Shown: positions 44,676-53,330 of the stretch, in pieces
How positions within the stretch are numbered: position 1 is the stretch's first letter
How the letters are laid out: each line of letters begins with the position of its first letter
Assembly: GCA_025938935.1 (NCBI GenBank)
Contig: JAPCWB010000001.1
Coordinates: 620,001-684,000 of the forward strand
Direction of reading: 5' to 3'
Length of the DNA: 64,000 nt
Source: Novosphingobium sp. MW5
Lineage (GTDB): Bacteria > Pseudomonadota > Alphaproteobacteria > Sphingomonadales > Sphingomonadaceae
Notes under the pieces: model-generated
Told to the model about the DNA's origin: nothing
What the model saw: the letters and a program-made list of their open reading frames with translations, nothing else
Database searches by the model: none
Made by a program: the position numbers and the translations under genes

Positions 44676-45383
44676 ATGACCACGCAGACGCAGACCAGCG
44701 CGCCCTCCTTTGCCAGCACCGCGCCAAGTGCCATGACGGCCAAGGGCCATTCGGGATGGCTGCCTGGCGCACTGGGGGCATTGCTCGCGATTGCGTTTAC
44801 CGGCTGGCTCAGCCACCGCCTGCTGGGCGCCAGCGCCGCCTTGCCCTGGCTGGTTGCCCCGATGGGGGCGAGCGCGGTGCTGGTCTTCGTCCTGCCGGCA
44901 AGCCCGCTGTCACAGCCTTGGCCGGTGCTTGGCGGACACCTGTTTGCGGTGCTGGTGGGTCTTGCCTGCCAAGCGCTGGTTCCGGTTCCCTGGCTGGCAG
45001 CGGCCATGGCAGTCGGCGGATCGATCGCGGCGATGAGCATGGCCCGATGCCTGCACGCACCGGCCGGAGGCACGGCGCTTCTCGCTGCATTGTTTTCGCC
45101 AGCCGCGGCCTCCTTGGGCACTCTATCGCTCTTGATGCCCGTTGCGCTCAACGCCGTCCTGCTCGTCGCCTTCGCCTGGGTCTGGCATCGGTTCAGCGGT
45201 CATTCCTGGCCACACCGCGCCATGCCCGCACCCGTCCAGCCCGATTGGCTGGGCCACATCGAGGACTCCGATCTCGATGCCGTCCTTGAAGAATGGGACG
45301 AAGTTCTGGACGTCAGCCGTGAGGACCTTCTGGCGCTGCTGCACGCAGTTGAAGCGCGCGTTCGCGCCCGCGCAATCAGATAA
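44676..45383 (+). CDS. HPP-family integral membrane protein
   Basis: Predicted 235-residue protein. After a ~25-residue Thr/Ser tail it has four or five hydrophobic segments with LPWLVAPMGASAVLVFVLPASPLSQPWPVLGGHL, the HPP-domain hallmark, and CLHAPAGGTALLAAL. The final ~45 residues are an acidic, soluble helical tail (DLDAVLEEWDEVLDVSREDLL). Some HPP proteins transport nitrite. Its last 8 bases overlap the convergent phosphoesterase gene. Confidence 0.85.
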   Translation: MTTQTQTSAPSFASTAPSAMTAKGHSGWLPGALGALLAIAFTGWLSHRLLGASAALPWLVAPMGASAVLVFVLPASPLSQPWPVLGGHLFAVLVGLACQALVPVPWLAAAMAVGGSIAAMSMARCLHAPAGGTALLAALFSPAAASLGTLSLLMPVALNAVLLVAFAWVWHRFSGHSWPHRAMPAPVQPDWLGHIEDSDLDAVLEEWDEVLDVSREDLLALLHAVEARVRARAIR

Positions 45384-46113
45384 GGGTCCGAGGCTCGACC
45401 ATCAGGCCGGTTTCGCTGCTCCAGCTCAGCCGGTTATAACCGGGGGCAGTCGTTCGCACGCGCTCGGACAGGGTGCCCGCGCCGATCATGCGGATGGCGT
45501 GGCCATCGATCTCGACCTTCTTGTCGAAGGCATCGTGGACATGGCCGGAAAGAACGGCATCGGCCCCTGCCCGCGCCAGCGCCGCCAGAGCCCGCTTGCC
45601 GCCGCGGGTCGATGCGGTGGAATGGGTATCCGCCTCAACCAGTGGATGATGGCAGGCGACCAGCGTCAGCGGCTTCGCCATGTGCGCCGCGACCCGCGCC
45701 AGCGCCGTATCGAGCGCATCGCTGCTGACATGGCCTTTGGACTGGTTAAGCCTGAACTGCAGGCGCTTGACCGTACGCAGCGAGACTACCTCGACGTGTT
45801 CGAAGGTTAGCTCGCTGGAAAGTTCGGCCCGCAAGGCCTCGTAATGCCGATAGGGCCACAACAGCCGGCCAATCGGGTTGTAGTAATAGGGCATGTCGTG
45901 ATTGCCCGGCTCGACCAGCATCGGCACGCCGAGCGCCTTCAGCCATTCGCGCGCGGCAGCAAACTCCCGACGCGTGCCGCGCATGGTCAAATCGCCCGTG
46001 CAGATCACGGCATCCGGCTTTTCCTCGGCCACCTCGCGCGCGAACCAGTCGAGCGCCTCACGGTCTTCCTGCCCGAAATGCAGGTCGCTGACATGGAACA
46101 GGCGCACGCTCAT
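45376..46113 (-). CDS. calcineurin-like metallophosphoesterase
   Basis: Predicted 245-residue cytosolic di-metal phosphoesterase. All signature blocks are present: HVSDLHFG, CTGDLTMRG, PGNHDMPYY, ACHHPL and GHVHDAF. The ATG at 46113 (MSVRLFHVSDLHFG) gives a standard start. This resembles Icc/CpdA-like enzymes, but the substrate is not readable. It overlaps the upstream membrane-protein gene by ATGA. Confidence 0.9.
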   Translation of the reverse strand: MSVRLFHVSDLHFGQEDREALDWFAREVAEEKPDAVICTGDLTMRGTRREFAAAREWLKALGVPMLVEPGNHDMPYYYNPIGRLLWPYRHYEALRAELSSELTFEHVEVVSLRTVKRLQFRLNQSKGHVSSDALDTALARVAAHMAKPLTLVACHHPLVEADTHSTASTRGGKRALAALARAGADAVLSGHVHDAFDKKVEIDGHAIRMIGAGTLSERVRTTAPGYNRLSWSSETGLMVEPRTLI

Positions 46114-46376
46114 ATCCGCTGCGACAGGATCAGCCAGGCAGACAGTGCGTTCATTGCCGAATAGGCGACATAGCCCCAGACCCACTGGCTCGCCCCGTTG
46201 ACCACGACCAGCATAGTACCCAGCAGCATCAGGAATTCGACGACGAGGCTCATCCGCCCGCCCGGGCTGCGGAAGATCGACGGCAGCTGCACCAGCATCG
46301 GGTGCCCGCTTTCCAGCACGGCCTTGTGCATGGCAAAGTTCGCCACGCCCATGATGAAGATGAAAACCAGTGCCAT
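46110..46376 (-). CDS. small hypothetical membrane protein
   Basis: Predicted 88-residue protein with three hydrophobic segments (ALVFIFIMGVANFAM, LVVEFLMLLGTMLVVV, WGYVAYSAMNALSAWLIL). It heads the pair with the phosphoesterase. The 204-bp gap upstream, to urcA, shows no other gene. Confidence 0.65.
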   Translation of the reverse strand: MALVFIFIMGVANFAMHKAVLESGHPMLVQLPSIFRSPGGRMSLVVEFLMLLGTMLVVVNGASQWVWGYVAYSAMNALSAWLILSQRI

Positions 46377-46580
46377 GAAGCGCTCAACCTAGGCATGAAC
46401 AGCGTGGATTGCCAGTGCGGAGCGCCGTTCGTCGGTCTCCATAGGCGTCTTATCGAAGTAACACACCTCTCGTCGGCAGGATGAACGCTCCGGTCGAGCG
46501 CCCCCTCCCGCTCGGGCCCGGACAGGCATAGCTCGGTGATGCGCGGACACCCCCGCCGCGTGAAAACCGAGGAAGTCCCC

Positions 46581-46874
46581 ATGAAGACGATCTTTGCCCC
46601 CGCAATCGCCCTGGCCATAATGGCCGCTCCCTTTGCCACCGCAATGGCCGCCCCGCCACAGCCCAATACGGTCCAGTTCAACGATCTCGACCTCGATACC
46701 ACTGCCGGCAAGAAGACGCTCGATGCGCGCATCCGCAATGCCGCGCGCCGCGTCTGCGACAGCGAATCGCGCGTCGGCACCCGCCTCGCCCGCGGCGCCT
46801 GCATCGAAGACGTCCGCCGCCAAGTTCTCGCGCAGGTCGACAGCTACCAGGATCGCGTCGGCAAGGGCGGCTGA
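46581..46874 (+). CDS. UrcA family protein
   Basis: Predicted 97-residue periplasmic protein with a signal peptide (FAPAIALAIMAAPFATAMAA). The UrcA-family core is FNDLDLDTTAGKKTLDARIRNAARRVCDSES, followed by a second Cys (RGACIED). UrcA proteins are common in Sphingomonadales and their role is unknown. It follows GAGGAAG at good spacing and has its own terminator. Confidence 0.88.
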   Translation: MKTIFAPAIALAIMAAPFATAMAAPPQPNTVQFNDLDLDTTAGKKTLDARIRNAARRVCDSESRVGTRLARGACIEDVRRQVLAQVDSYQDRVGKGG

Positions 46875-46911
46875 GACCGCCAACCTAACGACCGGCGACA
46901 AACGCCAGACT

Positions 46912-46952
46912 GACCTGGGCCGAAATGTCCCCTCGGCCCAGGTCGATTTTTT
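46912..46952 (+). terminator. Rho-independent terminator of the urcA gene
   Basis: A perfect 12-bp stem (GACCTGGGCCGA with TCGGCCCAGGTC), 9-base loop and GATTTTTT tail, 37 bases after the stop. Confidence 0.9.
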
Positions 46953-46967
46953 GATTTTCAGGACGAT

Positions 46968-47695
46968 CTAACGACCGGCCATCGCTTTTGCCTTGGACAG
47001 GTATGTCCGGCCAATGCGAACCGCCGAACCATCGGCCAGCTCCGCCGACCACACGCCCAGCCCGTCGTGGCGCAGGCCGACGATGCGGTCCTTGCGCAGG
47101 ATCGTTGAGCGGTGAAGGCGGATGAACATCGCAGGGTCGAGCCGCGCTTCCAGCCCCGACACCGTTTGCAGCAGCAGGTAGGAGCGGTCCCCCACGTGGA
47201 GCCGTACGTAGTCACGTTCCGCGTCGATCCGGTCGACATCGCCGGCGGCAACGCGCAGCAGTTCGGAACGGTAAGGCACCCAGAACTCGGCGATCCACGG
47301 GCTCGCCGCATCGGTGCGCTTCTCCCCCGCCGTGCGACCGCGCGCTGGATAGCACGGCCCAGACGATCAGGCGCGACGGGCTTCAGCACATAGTCGACAG
47401 CGTCGAGATCGAAGGCTTCGACCGCGAAGGAATCATGCGCGGTGACGAAGACCAGCGCGGGGGGATTGGCACCCTTGGCCAGCGCCCGCGCCACGCCGAG
47501 CCCGTCCAGTTCGGGCATGGTCATGTCAAGCAGGACCAGGTCCGGATCGAGCGCCCCGGCCTCGCGCAGTGCACTCGCACCGTCGCTTGCCGTGCCGACC
47601 ACTTCCAGTCCGCCGATCTGGCGGCACAGCACCTGCAGCCGCTCGATCGCCAGCGGTTCGTCATCGACTATCAAGGTGCGCAGCGGCTGTTCCAT
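46968..47695 (-). pseudogene. LytTR response regulator, frameshifted
   Basis: The receiver domain is intact from 47695 (LIVDDEPLAIERL, phospho-acceptor Asp57 in LLDMTMPELDG, FVTAHD, YVLKP). After ARRG the frame turns to nonsense. The LytTR domain lies in another frame from about 47330 to 46968 (VDRIDAERDYVRLHVGDR, FIRLHRSTILRKDRI, VRIGRTYLSKA). Adding one G to the G5 run (plus C5 at 47324-47328) gives RRGEKRTDAASPWIAEFWVPYRSEL and a ~242-residue regulator. It follows a LytS kinase by 18 bp. It is either a real mutation or a sequencing indel. Confidence 0.87.
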
Positions 47696-47713
47696 GGTCC
47701 CCTCTTCGAAGTT

Positions 47714-48982
47714 CTAACCCGGCAGCGGCAGGCGGAGTTCCGTGCGGTAACCGCCCGGCACTGGCCCCGAAACAAAAGCCGCGCCCTCGCCGAAGCGGGC
47801 ACTAAGCCGGTCGCGCACATTGGCGAGGCCGATGCCCATGCCATGCTCCTCGTTGCCGGTCGCCGGTCCGTCGTCTGCAACGCTTACCACGAGCCGTCCG
47901 AATTCGCTGCGCGCGGAGATGGTCAGCGTGACCGGCCGGGTGCTGCGGGCAACGCCATACTTTACCGCGTTCTCGACCAGCGGTTGCAGGATCATGCCGG
48001 GCACCGGAACGCTCTCCAGCTCTTCCGGCACATCGACGACAAGGCCGAGCCGATCGGGGAAGCGCACCGCCTCGATCTCGAGATAGAGCCGCTGCAATTC
48101 GATTTCCTCGGCGAGCGGATGGTCGCCGGTGACCGTGTCGGACAGGCCCCGGCGATAGAACGCCGCCAATGACTGTATCATCGTTTCCGCCGCCTCGTTC
48201 TTGCCGGTGATGACCAGAGAGGACAGGGAATTCAATGTGTTGAACAGGAAGTGCGGGTTGATCTGGTAGCGCAGAGAGCGCAGTTCAGCCGCCTTTGCGG
48301 CGCGGCGGTACTCGCCCTCGCGCCGCTCGGACACGCGCGCCTGTTCGGCGATCAGCAGGGCGAGGTAAATCGCCGCCCAGGCAATGATCAGGAAGTAGCG
48401 GGACAAGGCCACGTCAGTAAGCTGCCGCCAGCGCGTTTCCGCCGCCGTTTCCGGATCGATGGTGACAAGGCTGTCGGCATCGGCTTCCTGCTGGGCAATG
48501 GTGCGGACATGCGGTTCTGGTAGCGGGACCGCGACGGGACTTGCGTCTGGTTCAGGCGCAGCCTCTGAAGGGCGCTGGCCGGGCACGTCCACCAGCACGT
48601 TGCCGGCCTCGTCGCGGCGGATGCGGATACCCTCGCGCTCGCCGATCTTGTCGACGACCTGGTTCTCGATATCGGAGAAGACCCACTGGTTGATCTTGGC
48701 CATGGCGAGTGAGGCCGGGAGCGCGACGATCATCACGACCAGCGCCTTCAGCCACAGGCTGCGCGCATCGAGCAGGCGCAGGATCGGCCAGATTCCGGCG
48801 GTTACCGCCATGCAGGCGACCGTCACCGCCAGCCGCCGCCCGAACAGCGGCCCCTGGTATTCGAGTCCGACGAGATAAGAGCGCAGCGTCGTGACCAGAA
48901 GGTAGACGAGCCACATGCCGGCTATCGAGGCCAGGACGAGCCGCGCGGGGACACGCGGCGGCAGGGCGTTTGATTCGGTCAT
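47714..48982 (-). CDS. LytS/YehU-type sensor histidine kinase (second)
   Basis: Predicted 422-residue membrane kinase. Three or four N-terminal hydrophobic segments are split by a ~100-residue loop (about 100-190) rich in acidic and Pro residues, a likely periplasmic sensor, before another membrane segment. The H-box is INPHFLFNTLNSL (His244), the N-box QPLVENAVKYGV and the G-box DDGPATG with GIGLANVRDRL. Its partner is the frameshifted LytTR gene 18 bp downstream. A perfect hairpin ends 4 bases before the start codon and no ribosome site is visible. Confidence 0.9.
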   Translation of the reverse strand: MTESNALPPRVPARLVLASIAGMWLVYLLVTTLRSYLVGLEYQGPLFGRRLAVTVACMAVTAGIWPILRLLDARSLWLKALVVMIVALPASLAMAKINQWVFSDIENQVVDKIGEREGIRIRRDEAGNVLVDVPGQRPSEAAPEPDASPVAVPLPEPHVRTIAQQEADADSLVTIDPETAAETRWRQLTDVALSRYFLIIAWAAIYLALLIAEQARVSERREGEYRRAAKAAELRSLRYQINPHFLFNTLNSLSSLVITGKNEAAETMIQSLAAFYRRGLSDTVTGDHPLAEEIELQRLYLEIEAVRFPDRLGLVVDVPEELESVPVPGMILQPLVENAVKYGVARSTRPVTLTISARSEFGRLVVSVADDGPATGNEEHGMGIGLANVRDRLSARFGEGAAFVSGPVPGGYRTELRLPLPG

Positions 48983-48986
48983 GCGC

Positions 48987-49019
48987 GCATTGCAGGGCTT
49001 ACGGGCAGCCCTGCAATGC
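48987..49019. repeat. perfect 13-bp inverted repeat at the LytS start
   Basis: GCATTGCAGGGCT (48987-48999) pairs exactly with AGCCCTGCAATGC (49007-49019) around a 7-base loop. It lies between the fumarase stop and the LytS start. There is no T tract on either side, so it is not a standard terminator. It could block ribosome access to the LytS start or be an operator. Confidence 0.75.
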
Positions 49020-49076
49020 GGCCAGTCGCTTTGTCGAAGGCGGTTAGCCGTTGGTCGAAGGTGCCGGAGGGCGGGA

Positions 49077-50600
49077 TCAGGCCTTCAGCAGGCCTTCCCC
49101 GGCGATTTTTTCCTGCCAGACCGGAGGCGCGATGCGGTGGACATTGTTGCCCTCGCTATCGACCGCGACCGTAACCGGCATATCCTCGACCGTGAATTCG
49201 TAGATCGCTTCCATGCCAAGGTCCTCGAAGGCAACGACCTTCGATTCGCGGATCGCGCGCGCGACAAGATAGGCCGCGCCGCCCACCGCCATCAGGTAGG
49301 CAACCTTGTGCTTGGCGATCACGTCGGTCGCGCCCTGCCCGCGCTCGGCCTTGCCGATCATCACCAGCAGGCCGAGGTCGAGCATCATATCGGTGAACTT
49401 GTCCATGCGCGTTGCGGTGGTCGGACCTGCCGGGCCGACGACTTCGCCCATGATCGGATCTACCGGGCCGACGTAGTAGATTGCCCGGCCCTTGAAATCG
49501 ACCGGCAGCTCTTCGCCCTTGGCCAGCATGTCCTGGATGCGCTTGTGCGCAGCATCGCGCCCGGTGAGCATCTTGCCGCTGAGCAGGATGCGGTCACCCT
49601 GCTTCCAGCTGCAAACCTCTTCCTGCGTCAGCGTGTCGAGATTGACCTTCTTGGCCGCGGCATCAGGCTGCCAGTGGACGTCGGGCCATTCATCGAGCTT
49701 GGGGGTTTCGAGGAAGCTCGGTCCCGAACCGTCGAGCGTGAAGTGCGCGTGGCGAGTTGCGGCGCAGTTGGGGATCATCGCCACCGGCTTGCCCGCGGCA
49801 TGGCAGGGCGCGTCGAGGATCTTGACGTCGAGGATGGTCGAAAGACCACCCAGCCCCTGCGCGCCGATGCCGAGCGCGTTGACCTTGTCGAAGATCTCGA
49901 TCCGCATCGCCTCGATATCGTTCTGCGGCCCGCGCGCCTTCAGCTGGCCCATGTCGATCGGCTCCATCAGCGCCTGCTTGGCAAGCAGCATGCAATGCTC
50001 CGCCGTGCCGCCGATCCCGATGCCGAGCATGCCCGGCGGGCACCAGCCGGCACCCATCTGGGGCAGCATCTCGATTACCCAGTCCACGATGTTGTCGCTG
50101 GGGTTCATCATCTTGAACTTGGACTTGTTCTCCGAGCCGCCGCCCTTGGCCGCGACATCGATGGAGACCTTGCTGCCCGGAACCATCGTCACGTGGAGCA
50201 CGCACGGGGTATTGTCGCGCGTGTTGCGGCGGGTGAAGGCGGGATCGGCGAGGACCGAGGCGCGCAGCTTGTTTTCGGGGTTGAGATAAGCGCGGCGCAC
50301 GCCTTCATCGACCACGTGCTGCAGCGACTTGTCCGAACCGAGCCGGCAGTCCTGTCCCCATTCGACGAAGACATTGACGATGCCGGTATCCTGGCAGATC
50401 GGGCGGTGCCCCTCGGCGCACATGCGGCTGTTGGTGAGGATCTGGGCGATGGCGTCCTTCGCCGCCGGACCCTGCTCCGCCTCATAGGCTTCGCCCAGCG
50501 CGCGGATGTAGTCCATCGGGTGGTAATAGCTGATGTACTGGAGCGCGTCGGCGACGCTTTCGATCAGGTCTTCCTCGCGGATCGTCACCATGTCGGCCAT
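49077..50600 (-). CDS. class I fumarate hydratase
   Basis: Predicted 507-residue iron-sulfur fumarase of the TCA cycle. The N-terminal alpha domain has AEGHRPICQDTGIVNVFVEWG. Cluster-ligand Cys are expected in ICQDTG, the WCPPGMLGIGIGG region and near PNCAATRHAHF. The C-terminal beta domain has LLSGKMLTGRDAAHKRI, GPTTATRMDKF and a final bundle. The upstream 213-bp gap to pcm should hold divergent promoters. Confidence 0.95.
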   Translation of the reverse strand: MADMVTIREEDLIESVADALQYISYYHPMDYIRALGEAYEAEQGPAAKDAIAQILTNSRMCAEGHRPICQDTGIVNVFVEWGQDCRLGSDKSLQHVVDEGVRRAYLNPENKLRASVLADPAFTRRNTRDNTPCVLHVTMVPGSKVSIDVAAKGGGSENKSKFKMMNPSDNIVDWVIEMLPQMGAGWCPPGMLGIGIGGTAEHCMLLAKQALMEPIDMGQLKARGPQNDIEAMRIEIFDKVNALGIGAQGLGGLSTILDVKILDAPCHAAGKPVAMIPNCAATRHAHFTLDGSGPSFLETPKLDEWPDVHWQPDAAAKKVNLDTLTQEEVCSWKQGDRILLSGKMLTGRDAAHKRIQDMLAKGEELPVDFKGRAIYYVGPVDPIMGEVVGPAGPTTATRMDKFTDMMLDLGLLVMIGKAERGQGATDVIAKHKVAYLMAVGGAAYLVARAIRESKVVAFEDLGMEAIYEFTVEDMPVTVAVDSEGNNVHRIAPPVWQEKIAGEGLLKA

Positions 50601-50813
50601 CGCAGCACTCCTTCGCGTTCGATTCTTGCGCCGCCCTTAGGCCGGAGGCGCGCGGCGGTCAAAGCGTTGCAGCGACGCCACGGCGACAATTCACGACATT
50701 CCGGGCTATTCTAAACGCTTGGCGCGGGGCTGGGCTTGCCTTAGAAGCGCATGGGATTGCGCCGCTGTGTTGTATATGCAATACACTGCGCCGCGAATGA
50801 GGAAATTCGACGC

Positions 50814-51401
50814 ATGACCCTGCTTGACGAGCGGCCGGCCACTGCCCGCCGTGCGATGATCGACAGCCAGCTGCGCGTGAGCGGCGTCAATGACCCTGCC
50901 GTGCTCGCGGCCTTCGACGCCGTTGCGCGTGAGGACCACGTGCCGGTACAGCTTGCGCCCACCGCCTACATCGACCGGGCATTGCCGCTGGGCGACGGTC
51001 ACAGCCTGCCTGCACCGCTGGTGCATGGCCGCATGCTGGTCGAAGCAGCGATCCGTTCGGGTGAAAAGGTGCTGTTGGTTTCGACAAACGGCTACCTCGC
51101 CGCGCTGGCAAGCCAGCTTGGCGCTTCGGTCACCACGCTGGCCCCCGCCGATCTGGTGGCGAAGAAGAAGGCCGGTCCCTTCGACGTGGTGCTGGTCGAT
51201 GGCGCAGCCGAAGTGCTGCCAGCCGCTCTTGCCAACATGGTCACCGAGGACAGCCGCATAGTCACCGGCGTGATCGAGCGCGGCATCAGCCGGCTTGCCA
51301 CGGGCCGCAAGGCGGCGGGCGCTATTGCCCTGCTGCCGCTGGCCGAGATCGGTATCCCGGCGATCCCCGAATTCGCCGCACCAAAGGGCTGGAGCTTCTG
51401 A
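50814..51401 (+). CDS. protein-L-isoaspartate O-methyltransferase family protein (divergent)
   Basis: Predicted 195-residue PCMT-family protein. The N-terminal half matches the family: ARRAMIDSQLRVSGVNDPAVLAAFDAVAREDHVP, YIDRALPLG and PLVHGRMLVEA. The SAM-binding motif I (normally V-E/G-x-G-T/S-G-Y) is degenerate, KVLLVSTNGYLAAL. The stretch between it and the next motif (FDVVLVDGAAE) is about 20-30 residues shorter than usual. It may have lost methyltransferase activity. It lies 2 bp upstream of tolC, a pairing found in several Alphaproteobacteria. Confidence 0.8.
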   Translation: MTLLDERPATARRAMIDSQLRVSGVNDPAVLAAFDAVAREDHVPVQLAPTAYIDRALPLGDGHSLPAPLVHGRMLVEAAIRSGEKVLLVSTNGYLAALASQLGASVTTLAPADLVAKKKAGPFDVVLVDGAAEVLPAALANMVTEDSRIVTGVIERGISRLATGRKAAGAIALLPLAEIGIPAIPEFAAPKGWSF

Positions 51402-51403
51402 TC

Positions 51404-52840
51404 TTGGCCCTGCGTCTGCGACCCGCCCTCCTCGCCGCCGCCGCCGCCGGAACGCTTGCGGTTCCTGCCACGGCCGACGACCTGCGCGAGGCGCTGACAC
51501 TCGCCTACAATACCAACCCGTCGCTGCAGGCGGCGCGAGCCAGCCAGCGTGCGCTTGACGAAAGCGTGCCGATTGCGCGGGCGGCGGGCCTGCCCTCGCT
51601 GTCCGGCACGGCAACCTACACCCACGTCACCTCGGGCGCCTCGCTGACCGGGCCGGACAAGATCCTGACGCTGTCGGCCGATCTTGGCGTGCCGATCTAT
51701 GCCGGCGGCGCGATCAAGAACCAAGTCCGCGCGGCCGAAACGCGGATCAAGGCCGGACAGGCGGACCTGCGCGGCACCGAAAGCGGTATTTTCAGCGCCG
51801 TTGTTGCCGCCTACCTCGACGTCATCGCGAACGAGGCGATCGTCGGCCTGCGGGCGAAGAACGTGCAGGTGCTGGGCGTCAACGTCCAGTCGACCCGCGA
51901 CCGGTTCGAGATTGGCGACCTCACCCGAACCGACGTCGCCCAGTCGCAGTCGCGCCTCGCCATTGCGCGCAGCGGGCTTGAGAGCGCCGAAGCAAGCCTC
52001 GCCGGCAGCCGCGAGCGCTACATCCAGCTCGTCGGCAAGGCGCCGGAAAACCTCCAGCCGCCGCCGCCGCTCACCGGTCTGCCGGCCAATGCCGAGGACG
52101 CGGTCGCCATCGCGCTGGAAAACAATCCGGACCTGATCGCTGCCCGCACCCGCTCGAAGGCCGCTGGTTATGACAGCGCCGGGGCTGGCGCCGGCCGCCT
52201 GCCGCGCGTTTCGGTCTTTGCCGGGGCCGACCGTACCGACTATCTCGGCTCGCTCGGCGGCGGCGCGCCGCTCAATCAGGTGAGCACCGGCTCGCAAGTC
52301 GGCGTGCGCGCCTCGATCCCGATCTTCTCGGGCGGGCTTCCCGCCGCGCAGCAGCGCCAGGCCCGCGCCCGCGAAAGTGCCACGCTGGAAAACGAGATCG
52401 CGACCGAACGCGAAGTGATCGCCACGGTCCGCTCGGCCTATACCCAGTGGCAGGCGGCCAATGCCGTCATCGTATCAAGCCAGACCGCAGTCGATGCCGC
52501 GGCGCTCAGCCTTGAAGGCGTGCGCGCGGAAAACAGCGTCGGCAACCGCACGATTCTCGACATCCTCAACGCTGAGCAGGAACTGCTCAACGCGCAGGTC
52601 CAGCTCGTCACCTCGCGCCGCAATGCCTATGTCGCGGGCTTCAACCTGCTCTCCGCCATGGGCAAGGCAGAGGCGCGCGACCTGGGGCTGGATGGCGGCG
52701 CGCTGTACGATCCGCAGGACAATTACCGCCGCGTCCACGGCAAGGTGTTCGACTGGGATCTTGACCCCGCGCCGACCGTGAAGTCGACAAGAACCGTTGA
52801 CACCAAGGTGCAGGACGGTTCAGTTCCGGGCGTGAAGTGA
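51404..52840 (+). CDS. tolC: TolC-family outer-membrane efflux protein
   Basis: Predicted 478-residue outer-membrane channel for type I secretion or tripartite efflux. A signal peptide (ALLAAAAAGTLAVPATA) is followed by two homologous halves with the repeated DLREALTLAYNTNPSLQAAR- and DAVAIALENNPDLIAARTR-type openings. Long coiled-coil helices and the C-terminal RTILDILNAEQELLNAQVQL segment complete the fold. The TTG start at 51404 follows the upstream stop by 2 bases. Its partner pump is not in the window. Confidence 0.93.
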   Translation: MALRLRPALLAAAAAGTLAVPATADDLREALTLAYNTNPSLQAARASQRALDESVPIARAAGLPSLSGTATYTHVTSGASLTGPDKILTLSADLGVPIYAGGAIKNQVRAAETRIKAGQADLRGTESGIFSAVVAAYLDVIANEAIVGLRAKNVQVLGVNVQSTRDRFEIGDLTRTDVAQSQSRLAIARSGLESAEASLAGSRERYIQLVGKAPENLQPPPPLTGLPANAEDAVAIALENNPDLIAARTRSKAAGYDSAGAGAGRLPRVSVFAGADRTDYLGSLGGGAPLNQVSTGSQVGVRASIPIFSGGLPAAQQRQARARESATLENEIATEREVIATVRSAYTQWQAANAVIVSSQTAVDAAALSLEGVRAENSVGNRTILDILNAEQELLNAQVQLVTSRRNAYVAGFNLLSAMGKAEARDLGLDGGALYDPQDNYRRVHGKVFDWDLDPAPTVKSTRTVDTKVQDGSVPGVK

Positions 52841-52859
52841 ATCGGGGGCAAGGCTTCAA

Positions 52860-53279
52860 ATGGCACAACCGGGCGAACCGTCAGTCGAGGATATCCTCGC
52901 TTCGATCAAGAAAGTGATCGCCCGCGATTCGCAGGTTGATGAGCGCCCGCGCCGCACGAAACCGGCACTTTCCCAGAGCGAAGACGATTCCGAAGAGGCG
53001 ATTCTCGACCTGGTCGAGGAAGTCGGTACCAACGACGAGGCCCCGCTGGTGACCGAGCAGGCCCGCGTCTCGATGCGCGAATCACTCGCCGCGCTTTCGG
53101 TCATGGCCCAGCCGGGCGTGGCCCCGCAGATCGTCCGCTCCGGCGAAACCTCGCTCGAAGGCATGGTGCGCGATCTGCTGCGCCCCGCGCTGTCGGAATG
53201 GCTGGACAAGAACTTGCCGCCGCTGGTCGAGGCCATGGTGGCAGCCGAAATCGCGCGGATCGTCGGCAAGAAGATCTGA
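52860..53279 (+). CDS. PopZ-like polar organising protein (DUF2497)
   Basis: Predicted 139-residue protein. The N-terminal helix EPSVEDILASIKKVIARD is the DUF2497/PopZ partner-binding helix. A Glu/Asp/Pro-rich disordered linker follows, and the C-terminal LEGMVRDLLRPALSEWLDKNLPPLVEAMVAAEIARI is the oligomerisation region. PopZ of Caulobacter anchors the chromosome origin at the pole. It is 19 bp after tolC and 51 bp before the S9 peptidase gene. Confidence 0.9.
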   Translation: MAQPGEPSVEDILASIKKVIARDSQVDERPRRTKPALSQSEDDSEEAILDLVEEVGTNDEAPLVTEQARVSMRESLAALSVMAQPGVAPQIVRSGETSLEGMVRDLLRPALSEWLDKNLPPLVEAMVAAEIARIVGKKI

Positions 53280-53330
53280 TCGACGAGCGACTATTGCACC
53301 GGGCGGCTTCCTCGCGCTAACCGGTTTCAC

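Noticed and set aside
50767..50786. GTGTTGTATATGCAATACAC as an operator upstream of pcm-tolC
   Set aside because: The arms are palindromic only with mismatches and no -35 lies at the right distance from TATATG; too weak to list.
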